Shown here one piece after another: positions 26,101 through 33,500 of a stretch of 64,000 bases of DNA. The notes beneath the pieces are model-generated. The model did not search any database. It was not told the DNA's origin and saw only the letters and a program-made list of their open reading frames with translations. The DNA is from Paenibacillus faecalis (lineage in GTDB: Bacteria > Bacillota > Bacilli > Paenibacillales > Paenibacillaceae): positions 1,501,121 through 1,565,120 of the forward strand of contig NZ_LT985747.1 in assembly GCF_900289175.1 (NCBI RefSeq), read 5' to 3'. How positions within the stretch are numbered: the first letter of the stretch is position 1; every line of letters begins with the position of its first letter. Both the position numbers and the translations under genes were made by a program.

Positions 26101-27593
26101 ACGATCCGATCCGGACCTACTTCCTTCGCTCTTAACCGAGCACCAACAGCATTAGCTCTTGCATTCAATTCCCGATAGGTAATCGTTTGTCCTTCGTATT
26201 CAACTGCAATATGATCGGGTACTCTAGCAGCCTGTTCTTCAAACAAACGAATCACGCTCTTATCACTCGGATACTCCATATCGGTAGCATTGAATTTATT
26301 TAATATAGCTTCACGTTCCAAGGTCGTTATCATCTGAAGCTCAGCAAGCGGGCGATCAGGATGGGAAAGCGCTTCAAATATTAACTGATTGAAGTGCTGC
26401 GCCATATGCTCGATCGTTTCTTGAAGGAACAGTTCCTTGCAGTATTCCCAGTTCAAGGTGTAACCGTCTTTTGTTTCTTCCACACTGACGGTAAGGTCGA
26501 ATTTGGCGACAGTAAAGTCAATATCCATTGGACTTAGTTTAGCTTCTCCAAAAGCCAGTGTACCTTCCTCACTGTTCTGAAGTACAAACATGACGTCAAA
26601 TATCGGGTTTCGTGAAGGATCCCGTTCTACCCCCGATTTCTCTACCAAAAACTCGAACGGATACTCCTGATTTTCATAAGCCATAAAGCATGTGTCTTGA
26701 ATCTGATTTAAAAGCGTGCGGAACGTCATTCCGTCCCGAATGTCTCCCCTGATCGCAAGTGTGTTCACAAACATCCCCAGCATCTGCTCTGTGTCCGGGT
26801 GCACGCGTCCGGCAATCGGGCTTCCAACAACAATACTTTCCTGCTGGCTGTAGCGACTTAGCAAATACATGAAGCAGGATAACAAAATCATGTATTCTGT
26901 CGCACCGCTTGACTGACTCCACTGCTTCACCATAGCCTTAATCTCAAGATTCAGAAAAGCTGGAACGCTACACCCTTTATAGCTCTGCTGCTGGGGCCTT
27001 GGATAATCTGTTTTCAAATCCAGCACCGGTACCTCTTCCGCGAACTGTCCCAACCAATAGCTCTCCTGATCCTGCATATCTCTTGCGTTCTGCCAGGAGC
27101 TGTAATCCTTGTATTGAATCCGAAGCGGCGGAAGCTTTTCCCCATTGTAAAGCTGTGACAGATCGCCGAGCAGAACGCTTTTGGAACCGTCATCAAAAAT
27201 AATATGATGGATATCCAACATAAGAATGATCTCATCCGCTGTAATCCGCACAGCCTTAGCCCGCATAAGCGGGGCTTGACTTAATTCAAACGGCTTGACA
27301 AAATCCCTGAACATTCCCGAAATTTCTTCCTCAGCGCCGTCAACACATTCAAGATTAAATTCCACCTCATCCTCAACTACCTGCAGGAATTTATCTTTAT
27401 TGTGTACGAAACGGGTTCTTAAAAGTTCATGTCGAGCACACAGCTCCCTAAAAGAATATTGCAAACGATCTACATCCAATGCTCCCTTGATTCTCCAAAG
27501 CATCGGCACATTATAAATAATGCTGTCTTTGTTCATTTCACTGATGACAAACATTCTTTTCTGGGCAGAACTCATTCGATATTTTTTACTCAT
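14190..27593 (-). CDS. Nonribosomal peptide synthetase, three modules plus terminal condensation domain (C-A-T-E-C-A-T-C-A-T-E-C)
   Basis: A 4,467-aa synthetase. Its ATG lies 6 nt after the stop of the upstream synthetase, whose last codons carry GAGGAGG. Approximate domains: C 1-435, A4 445-945, T 950-1025, E 1030-1465, C 1500-1930, A5 1935-2455, T 2470-2540, C 2555-2970, A6 2972-3490, T 3495-3565, E 3575-4010, terminal C 4050-4467. Both E-linked carriers have LGGDS and the other has LGGHS. E domains show VVHHLVIDG. The C after E (PLTPLQEGMLYH, HHIIMDGW) is of D-accepting type. Codes read by alignment to GrsA: A4 DAWLYGLVCK (unclear), A5 and A6 both DAFFLGVTFK (Ile/Val-like). No thioesterase domain is present. 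The last domain keeps HHCVWD and may release the chain. Confidence 0.95.
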   Translation of the reverse strand: MSKKYRMSSAQKRMFVISEMNKDSIIYNVPMLWRIKGALDVDRLQYSFRELCARHELLRTRFVHNKDKFLQVVEDEVEFNLECVDGAEEEISGMFRDFVKPFELSQAPLMRAKAVRITADEIILMLDIHHIIFDDGSKSVLLGDLSQLYNGEKLPPLRIQYKDYSSWQNARDMQDQESYWLGQFAEEVPVLDLKTDYPRPQQQSYKGCSVPAFLNLEIKAMVKQWSQSSGATEYMILLSCFMYLLSRYSQQESIVVGSPIAGRVHPDTEQMLGMFVNTLAIRGDIRDGMTFRTLLNQIQDTCFMAYENQEYPFEFLVEKSGVERDPSRNPIFDVMFVLQNSEEGTLAFGEAKLSPMDIDFTVAKFDLTVSVEETKDGYTLNWEYCKELFLQETIEHMAQHFNQLIFEALSHPDRPLAELQMITTLEREAILNKFNATDMEYPSDKSVIRLFEEQAARVPDHIAVEYEGQTITYRELNARANAVGARLRAKEVGPDRIVGLIAERSIEMMIGIYGILKAGGAYLPIDPEQPLERIRFILEDSGASHVVFTQGTDKVTTMINGMNGLHMIDLMEVTESMDENLPSAAGPEHLAYVIYTSGTTGQPKGVLIENKSLVNLAAWQRAQGDMDENSVMLQKSTYIFDASVWEIFSVGLAGGRLIMASEWQNKDPRELLQLIAARQVSHALIVPSSFRALLEYAETHHKQDQFMSLQKIYLGAEALTPELLAKYTRLTGNGAERLINLYGPTEATVCATSLQLSDHYTVTIPIGKPLWNTQIYILQGDWLCGYGVPGELCIGGAGVSRGYLNRPDLTSDQFISDPYRQDGRIYRTGDLARWRPDGTIEYLGRTGDQVKIRGFRVELGEIESRLRELDSIQDTSVIVRADATGHDYLCAYVVGSVELNTEEIRENLRQSLPAYMVPSYVVQLESLPLTRSGKLDKKALPEPDRTSSQAYTAPRDNLEEALVDAFSDVLGMDRVGIDDDFYALGGDSIKAIRILSKLRERGYDIGVRTIMQGRTIRSMREDVKASNGVQAEQGEITGIVKLTPIQRQFFEEGMAEPHHFNQSFLLETEERLDLNSLDRALSAVTGHHDMLRAVYTDGVQKIRPLAAGAAHELIVYDYTGLSREEDGVMAMEVEADRIQRSLDLSAGPLLKAAVFRVSDRDYLLLVVHHLVIDGISWRILLEDLQRAYQAIQTDGKVLLPPKTGSYQGWSEALERYRESEELKQELSYWQSVEEEIQQGGTHWIGRGNGEGIGHLEVSLDVEQTEALLYQANGAYHTEINDLLITALGQAMQAVTGQNTVSLQMEGHGREGIGEPYAIDRTVGWFTSVYPVAISGLGEGMREDIRHTKETLRKIPNRGMGYGVLYWLRERELTGVQPEVTLNYLGEFGQETDEGPWQLSEQARGEEVSEVNRFGTAISLNGAVMDKRLQMRISYERSECNEEQMHALARELRCKLENVIEHCVSKKEAEHTASDFGERNWSDREFTDVVHRVYEQGYVVKRIYPLTPLQEGMLYHKLSAPDSSSYVVQIVYQMEGRLNENALRESLQLLSAKHEVLRTSIIHTHVSVPRQVLFEQRPVEYTHLDLSGAEHALGVLEQLMKEDVKRGFSLEHDSLLRVASVQLQEDDTRLLLTFHHIIMDGWCMSILLNDLIQFYTEIIEGKSTEEVRRAIVLPTPYEEYVRLIDGKNKTSSLNYWRDLLEDYDGYSGIDAEGQPDGEDGGEESARVELRLSSSETAGIENLCSTYGVTVNTIVEAAWGIVLQKYNNAVDAVFGKIVSGRNVDLPNIEEMIGLFINMIPVRIQSADQAAIGDLLVTLQQQALQSAEHDYCSLADIQSQHEQGSQLIQTMVAFENYFEQAGSDDHGNTLSMLEAREQTNYPLTLLAFKGKLLEFALMYDVSRYGMQEAARILASLRTVLVQMIRNPDITVQEIVLIEDAEMSLILNEFNATDTAYPSDRSVVNLFVDQVTHTPEKIAVVSGEEQVTYRELHERSGRLASQLQALGVKRGEYVGIMADRQVSTIVGILGILKIGGAYMPIDPKYPEQRVKYMLGDSGAKVVLIGEEKVPVLNEAEVVQVSLGAFDGGKKGAAEKEASMSAEMLGTGPAEAGDVAYLIYTSGTTGEPKGVMIEHRSVNRLVKQTNYADFTDARILQTGSLSFDASTFEIWGALLNGGTLFLVEEETLTDPIQFKQVLIDYGINLMFITTALFNQMIRLEPGIFDSVEQLLFGGEATSEEHVEQLLARKSGVRLTNVYGPTENTTFTTYYPLDRSNRLSKTPIGKPISNTQVYIMNESGLCGIGMPGELCVGGAGVGRGYLNQPERTSESFVANPYRPGEWMYRTGDLARWKADGNIEYLGRMDQQVKLRGFRIELGEIESRLLELKNVVEATVQLRKEADDYLCAYVVGSVELDAEEIRESLRQSLPDYMVPSYVVQLESLPLTRNGKLDKKALPETQMQSKKHLEAPRDAIEQCIADAFEEILGVHPIGVHDHFFELGGHSLRTTRLVNSLERRLGTRLSVRDIFAYPTVEMLAKQVKDVAAVSTYTPIPVQPVQECYSMSSAQKRLYIINRMQGGSITYNMPEFMKIQGKLDITRLESALQKLTDRHEPLRTSFMIHNGEPVQLIADHVCIELEYEADQEESVHDSMKAFIRPFDLAKAPLMRAKVKQLHENEAIFMLDFHHIIYDGGSVGILLHDLACLYNGQSLPELGVQYKDYSCWQNKRNLDEQEEYWASEFAGDIPVLELLTDEPRPKEQSYAGSSINYSLDQSLKQAVWDLARTTGATDYMILLSGFMLLLSRYSGQEEIVVGSPIAGRVHPDTEQMLGMFVNILAIRGNLDAELTFYDLVMQLKEKCLRAYDNQEYPFEQLVEKFAGQRDLSRNPIFDVMFALQNHENSKLNLDGAMLEPLEYQHEISKFDLTVSMFETEQGYDLHWEYCTALFRRDTMERMAAQFEKLLKNALNNPGQRLSTIGMVKDAEMSLILNEFNATETAYPSDRSVVNLFVDQVTHTPEKIAVVSGEEQVTYRELHERSGRLASQLQALGVKRGEYVGIMAERQVSTIVGILGILKVGGAYMPIDPKYPEQRVKYMLGDSGAKVVLIGEEKVPMLNEAEVVQVSLGAFAGGKKGAAEKEASMSVEMLGTGPAEAGDVAYLIYTSGTTGEPKGVMIEHRSVNRLVKQTNYADFTDARILQTGSLSFDASTFEIWGALLNGGTLFLVEEETLTDPIQFKQVLIDYGINLMFITTALFNQLIRLEPGIFDSVEQLLFGGEATSEEHVEQLLARKSGVRLTNVYGPTENTTFTTYYPLDRSNRLSKTPIGKPISNTQVYIMNESGLCGIGVPGELCVGGAGVGRGYLNQPERTSESFVANPYRPGEWMYRTGDLARWKADGNIEYLGRMDQQVKLRGFRIELGEIESRLLELKNVVEATVQLRKEADDYLCAYVVGSVELDAEEIRENLRQSLPDYMVPSYVVQLESLPLTRNGKLDKKALPEPDRTSSQAYTAPRDNLEEALVDVFSDVLGMDRIGIDDDFYALGGDSIKAIRILSKLRERGYDIGVRTIMQGRTIRSMREDVKASNGVQAEQGEITGIVKLTPIQRQFFEEGMAEPHHFNQSFLLETEERLDLNSLDQALSAVTGHHDMLRAVYTDGVQKIRPLAAGLAHELTVYDYTGLSREEDGVMAMEVEADRIQRSLDLSGGPLLKAAVFRVSDRDYLLLVVHHLVIDGISWRILLEDLQRAYQAIQTDGKVLLPPKTGSYQGWSEALERYRESEELKQELSYWQSVEEGIQQGGAHWIGRGNGEGIGHLEVSLDVEQTEALLYQANGAYHTEINDLLITALGQAMQAVTGQKTVSLQMEGHGREGIGEPYAIDRTVGWFTSVYPVAISGLGEGMREDIRHTKETLRKIPNRGMGYGVLYWLGERKLTGVQPEVTLNYLGEFGQESDEGPWQLSEQARGEEVSEVNRFGTAISVNGAVMDKRLQMRISYERSECNEEQMHALARELRRKLEDVIEHCTGGSMVSNNRMRTNSGDQNGWRPDPVALLDLVHFQQNVHQSVISRYVPSAMQRLFLSTTGTVIKETIKLKDSWSKERVMEACQRIVRQQSVFRSSYLAENESGSGMIFEHEWNSAWYIPYLDLRYTSPEETRLVYEQIDSMKHISINECQQDLLIKMIVTCDSDRQHSVHVVAHHCVWDKTSTSILEEMFEHQKALIDFSTREAPGEVPGYSHYVAEKHRNNMLINRQELFSVIHMEQFMFEIHRYQEHNASNLLHQSVASMIKLGPHLLNMYKEKPWNLLMYAIGIIARENGLVPKGSSGIPVFILQEDRSYMSGDYKHVLGEFLDMLPVLIDGEVGTLQEHMQKYVERIQKVKRDQNIHYIEMISEVEERMHSWLPSVLSVNFQGAFELTYEELQNLMRTNHYRTTNEVFANRYSNSLVIYYPIYSRLVNDLEQVLQREFDLLETKLSQMKTPFL
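15564..17294. repeat. Intragenic repeat, copy 1 (end of A6, T6 and E6)
   Basis: This stretch is nearly identical to 23208-24938 (offset 7,644). It covers the A-domain C-terminal lobe, the carrier domain and the epimerisation domain of module 6. Only scattered substitutions are seen. Confidence 0.9.
17124..18676. repeat. Intragenic repeat, copy 1 (adenylation domain A6)
   Basis: About 1,553 bp nearly identical to 20238-21790 (offset 3,114). It covers almost the entire adenylation domain of module 6. Identity starts and stops sharply at both ends. Confidence 0.92.
20238..21790. repeat. Intragenic repeat, copy 2 (adenylation domain A5)
   Basis: Partner of 17124-18676. The two encoded A domains share the same ten specificity residues. 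Confidence 0.92.
23208..24938. repeat. Intragenic repeat, copy 2 (end of A4, T4 and E4)
   Basis: Partner of 15564-17294. It encodes the carrier and epimerisation domains of module 4, beginning in the A4 C-terminal lobe. Confidence 0.9.
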
Positions 27594-27599
27594 GATCGC

Positions 27600-30500
27600 T
27601 CAATCCTCCTCTTCAACTGCAATTGCAATTTGTGAGTGCATGGAAGTCGACGGCAGATTCTGGCTATCCTCTAGTCTTGCTCGTATGATTTGAGAAAGGT
27701 TTCGTACTGTTCTTTCCATTAGGATTTGACGGAGCGAAAGCCGCACTCCTAACGCTTGATCAATCGCATTGACCACTTTGGTAGCCCGGAGCGAATGCCC
27801 TCCCAATTCAAAAAAGTTGTCATCGATGCTAATCCGATCAACACCCAATACTTCCCTGAATACTTCAGCAACAGCCGTCTCGACCGCATCGGTAGGGGGA
27901 TGATATATTTTTCCAGATAAAGTAGCAAAGTCAGGCTTGGGCAAAGCCTTATGATCCAGCTTGCCATTGGCTGTTACCGGCAGCTGGACTAATTGTTCCA
28001 GGTGAGATGGAACCATATAAGATGGCAGTTCCTCTTCCATGTATCCTCTGACACGAGCCAGATCAAGTCTGGAAGTAGCTGCTATATAACCGCACAGAAA
28101 TTTCTCTCCATTCTCCTCCCATACCATAACTGCCGCATCCTGAACATCCGGGAACTTTCGTAACTGGCCAGCAATTTCCTCCAGCTCGATCCGGAAGCCT
28201 CTGATCTTTACTTGTTGATCCAATCGTCCAAGGTATTCAATGTTCCCATCGGCTCGCCAGCATCCAAGATCCCCTGTCCGATAAATCCGCTGTCCCGGCA
28301 GCAGAGGATGGGACAGGAACCGCTCCGCTGTCTGCTCCGGCTGATTCAGGTAACCTCTGGCCAAGCCCGGACCGCTAATGCATATTTCTCCCGGTACACC
28401 GATTCCACATAATCCGCTCTCATTCAGAACATACACCTGCGTGTTCGAGATCGGCTTGCCAATCGGAATCGGCGCCGATCCGCCCTTTCCTATATCAAAC
28501 GTGACGGCAAATGTAGTGCTCTCGGTTGGACCATATCCGTTAACTAAACGGATATCCCCATTTCTCTCTCGCAGAAGCTGTACATGACGCGATGACACCT
28601 GCTCCCCACCGATGATCAGCTGAGTTAACGGATCAAAAGCCTCGACATGTTCCGTGACAATATAATTGAACAAGGAGACCGTCAGCCACATCGTATTGAT
28701 CTCATAACGGGTAATCGCCTCTTTCAGACTCACCGGATCCATCAGGATCTCTTCCTCCATCAGGAACAGAGTGCCTCCATTCAGCAGCGCCCCCCATATT
28801 TCAAACGTCGACGCATCAAAGGACAACGACCCGGTCTGCAAAATTCGAACATCCGTGAAGTCCACATAATTCGTCTGCTTCACCAGCCGGTTCACACTCC
28901 GGTGCTCAATCATGACTCCTTTTGGTTCACCTGTAGTACCTGATGTGTATATCAAGTAAGCGACGTCCCCTGCTTTCGCCGGTCCTGCTTCGAACCTTTC
29001 CCCAGTTAAACCGGCCTCACCAGCCTCTATATCTGTTTCTGTTTCCACAGCTTCACACGTTCCTCCAGCGACCGCCCCAAGGGATACTTGTACCACCTCG
29101 ACCTCATCCGCCAGCAACGGCACTTCCCGTTCCCCGGTCAGTACGACCTTGGTTCCGCTGTCTCCAAGCATATAGGTCACACGCCGCTCCGGATACTTCG
29201 GATCGATCGGCATATAGGCTCCCCCAGCCTTCAAAATTCCCAGGATGCCTACGATCGTGCTTACCTGCCGCTCCACCATAATCCCGACGTATTCACCACG
29301 CTTCACGCCCAATGCCTGCAACTGGCTTGCCAGCCGACCGGAACGCTCATGCAGCTCTCGATACGTTACCTGCTCTTCCTCTGAGACCACGGCGAGCTTC
29401 TCCGGTGTATGGGTGACCTGATCTACGAACAAGTCCACCATACTCCGATCGGATGGATAGGCCGTATCTGTTGCGTTGAACTCGTTCAGAATGAAATGCT
29501 CTTCCTGTGGAGTGAGCATTGGATAGAGCCGCATCTCTTTTTGTGAATTCGACAATGCGTTAGCCAATAGAACTTGATAATGTGATGCCATCCGTTTTAT
29601 CGTTTCTTCTCGGAATAGATCCGTGCAATACTCCCAATGCAGTGTGTATCCTTGACCCGTCTCAGCCATGCTTACTGTAAGATCAAAGGTGGATGCCAGA
29701 CTGGAGGAGTGCATCGGAAGAAGACGGGTAGTACCTGCTGAGAACTCCAGCTGCTGGTCATTAGATACAAACACAACATCGAAAATAGGATTCCGCGAAG
29801 GGTCCCTCTCCGGAACGATATTCTCTACCAGCGCATCAAACGGGTACTCCTGATTCTCACCTGCAGCCAGGACCTTATCTTGAATCTGCTGTACAAATGT
29901 AAGAAACGTATCTTCTGGATGAATAATTCCCTTGATTGCTAAGGTATTAACAAACATGCCAACCATTTCGTCCGTATCCGGATGTACTCTTCCAGATACA
30001 GGACTTCCTACCACAATCGTATTCTGTCTGCTGTATCGATTCATCAGCAGCATGAATACCGACATCAACACCACATATTCAGTAACACCATGATGTCTAG
30101 CCAGCTGTTTTATAGCTTCACTGGATGAGGTATCAAGTAAGTAATCTATGCTGCTCCCTTTATGACTTTGCTGGCGCGGTCTAGGAAAATCCGTCTGCAA
30201 ATCCAGTATCGGCAGTTCTTCGGCAAACTCTTTCAGCCAGTATTGCTCTTGCTTACTCAGATCCTGTCTGCTCTCCCAGACGGCATAATCCTTATACTGC
30301 AGCCGCAGCTCTGGCAATTCCTCACCGTTATACAGATGCAGCAAATCACTAATTAACGATTTTTTGGAACCCTCATCGAAAATAATGTGATGTATATCCA
30401 GGATCACAATATGTTCATCTGCGGACACCTTACTGACCCCGGCTCGGAATAAAGGCGCAGCAGTCAAGTCAAACGGTCTGACAAATTGCTGCATCATAGC

Positions 30501-33500
30501 AGAGGCATCATTCTGGTTTGCCTCGACATGCTCAAGCTTGAACGAGACTTGATCATGGATGATCTGCAGAAAATCGCCTTCTTTCGAATGGAAAGAGGTT
30601 CTTAACGGTTCGTGACGCTGACACAGTCTCACAAAGGCACGCTCCAGACGTTCCATGTCCAGTGCATCTGTCTTGAACATAAATGGAATGTTATACGTGA
30701 TGTCGCCGCCCTGCATTTCATGAATGAGGTAGATCCTTCTCTGAACAGAACTCATAGGATAGCTGCCTTCTCTTGGCTGCACTTCAATCGGATCATAGTG
30801 ACTTGTTGACTGAGCTGTCATAATGAGCCGGGATAGATTTCGGACAGTCTTGGCCGTGAGAATCTCACGTAATGTTAGTCTTTGATTCAGGCGTTTCTCC
30901 AGAAAATTAATCAGACGCATGGCTCGGAGCGAGTGTCCTCCCAGATCAAAAAAACTATCATCATGATGCACATGCTCAATGCCCAGCGTTTGTCTGAAGG
31001 CTTCCTGGACTACAGCCTCTATCTCATTCCCTGCCTCACTTGATTCCTTGACTCTTTCTATATGGGGCTTCGGCAAAGCCCGTTTGTTAATCTTGCCATT
31101 CGTCGTCAACGGAAGGCTCGTTAATTCTGTGATATAAGAAGGGACCATGTAAGCCGGTAGTATTTCGCTTAAGCCTGTTCGGATATCCTGCATGTCTGGG
31201 AGATTTTGGCCCACAACATAGCCTGACAGAAATAGCTCGCCCTTGTCTTCTAGCGATATCACCGCCGCATCTTGTACACCTTCCACTTGTCTAAGCCTGC
31301 TCTCGACCTCACCAATCTCAACCCGGAAACCCCTGATTTTAACCTGCTCACCGATTCTCCCCAGAAATTCAATATCACCTTGATGGGTCCAGCACGCCAA
31401 ATCACCGGTACGATACATGCGCTCACCCGGGTAGAACGGGTCATCAACGAACTTTTCAGCGGTCAAATCCGGGAGATTCAAATAACCTCTTGCCACACCT
31501 GCACCCGCAATACACAGTTCACCCGGCATGCCAATGCCGCAGAGCTGGTCACCATTAAGAATATATACTCGCGTATTAAAGATAGGCTTGCCAATCAGAA
31601 CACGGCTGGTTTGGTCACCCTCTTTGAAGTAATAAGCCGTTGCCGTAACCGTCGCCTCGGTAGGTCCATATAAATTGCTAAGTCTATCGATGCTCCCGCC
31701 GGTTAAGCCTTCGTATTTCTGGAGTAAATCCAATGTTACGGGCTCGGCTGCTAAGTATAATCTTTCCACATTCATTAATGGCTCTACTTTGTTGTGTGCC
31801 TCTGCATACTCCAATACGATCCGCAGCATGGAAGGAATCAGGGCGATGTGACTGTAGGGCATTAGCTCAAGCAATTGCTCTGGGTCCTGATGCTGCCAAT
31901 CACTAACGATTCTCAGCCTGCTGCCCGCAAGCAGGCAAGGGAATATTTCCCACACCGACCCATCGAAAACATGCGTTGTTTTCTGAATAATGACACTGTC
32001 CGGACCATAGTTGCCCTCTGTCATCTGCCAGATGGATTGATTAACAACATTCCGGTGCTCGATCATAACTCCTTTTGGTGTTCCCGTTGTCCCTGAAGTA
32101 TAAATCACATAAGCTAAGTGCTCAGGGGTCGCCACCGGCTCAGCATTCATCTCGGAGACTTCCGAGTTTTCCAGAAGATTAATGACCGTCATTTCATGTA
32201 AAGATACCGCAGCCTTTTCACTTCCGTGACCTGTCAATATACACTGGACCCGGCTGTCCTGAAGCATGTAGCGGATACGTTCAACCGGATAACTAGGATC
32301 AATGGGCAGATACGCTCCTCCAGCCTTCAAAATTCCAATCATGCCAATGATCATTTCAATCGATCGCTCCAGTACGAGACCTACGATCTGATCCGGACCG
32401 GTTCCTAGATCCCTTAGCCTTTGGGCAACGCTGTTAGCTCTAGCATTTAGCTCTCCGTAAGAAAGGGCTTTCATCTCATGTTCAACAGCAATCCGCTCAG
32501 GGGATCTAGCCGCCTGCTCCTCAAATAATGTAACGATTGTCTGCTGTTCCGGAAGGGGAAATACCGTATCATTAAATGCTTTCAATATCCTATTTTTTTC
32601 ATCTGTACTCAATAACTCTATCTGAGTGATCCTCTGATCCGGGTTTTGTAATGCATGCTTAACCACATGACTAAAATGCTCCGCCATCGCACAGATCGTC
32701 GCTTCGTGGAAAAGAGATGTGCAATACTCCCAGTTCAGTGCATATCCCTCGGGTACTTCCTCGACGCTTAAAGTTAAGTCAAAAGAAGCTGCAACACTGT
32801 CCGTAGAAACAAAAGAACAGTCCAGCCCGCCGATAGAGACTGGGGTCTTTTCATGATTCTGAAGTACAAACATGACATCAAATAAAGGATTCCGGGAAGG
32901 GTCACGTTCTACCCCCGTCTTCTCTACCAATCGTTCGAACGGATATTCCTGATGCTCATATGCTTTGAGGCACTGCTCACGCACCTGATGGAATAATTCA
33001 CGGAATGTCTGTTCCTCCCGCAGGTTTCCCTTCATTGCTAGAGTGTTCACAAACATGCCCAACATATGCTCGGTTTCCGGATGTACCCGGCCTGCAATGG
33101 GACTGCCAACAATGATTTCATCCTGCCGACTGTAGCGGCTAAGCAGATACATAAAGCAGGATAACAGAATCATATATTCTGTCATTCCACTATTCCGGCT
33201 CCATTGCTTCATGATTTCTTTTACTTCAGTGTTCAGATAAGTCGTAATACTGCTGCCTTCGAAGCTTTGCTGCTGGGGTCTTGGGTAATCGGTCTTTAGA
33301 TCCAGGACCGGAATATCACCCGCATATTGCTCTAACCAATAGCTTTCTTGAGCCTGCATATCTCGTGTATTGTGCCAAGAACTATAATCCTTGTACTGCA
33401 CCTTTAGTGGCGGCAGTTCATCTCTATTGTAGTAACGAGCCAAATCTTGAAGAAGGATTGTTTTGGACCCGTCATCAAAAATAATATGATGAAGATCAAA

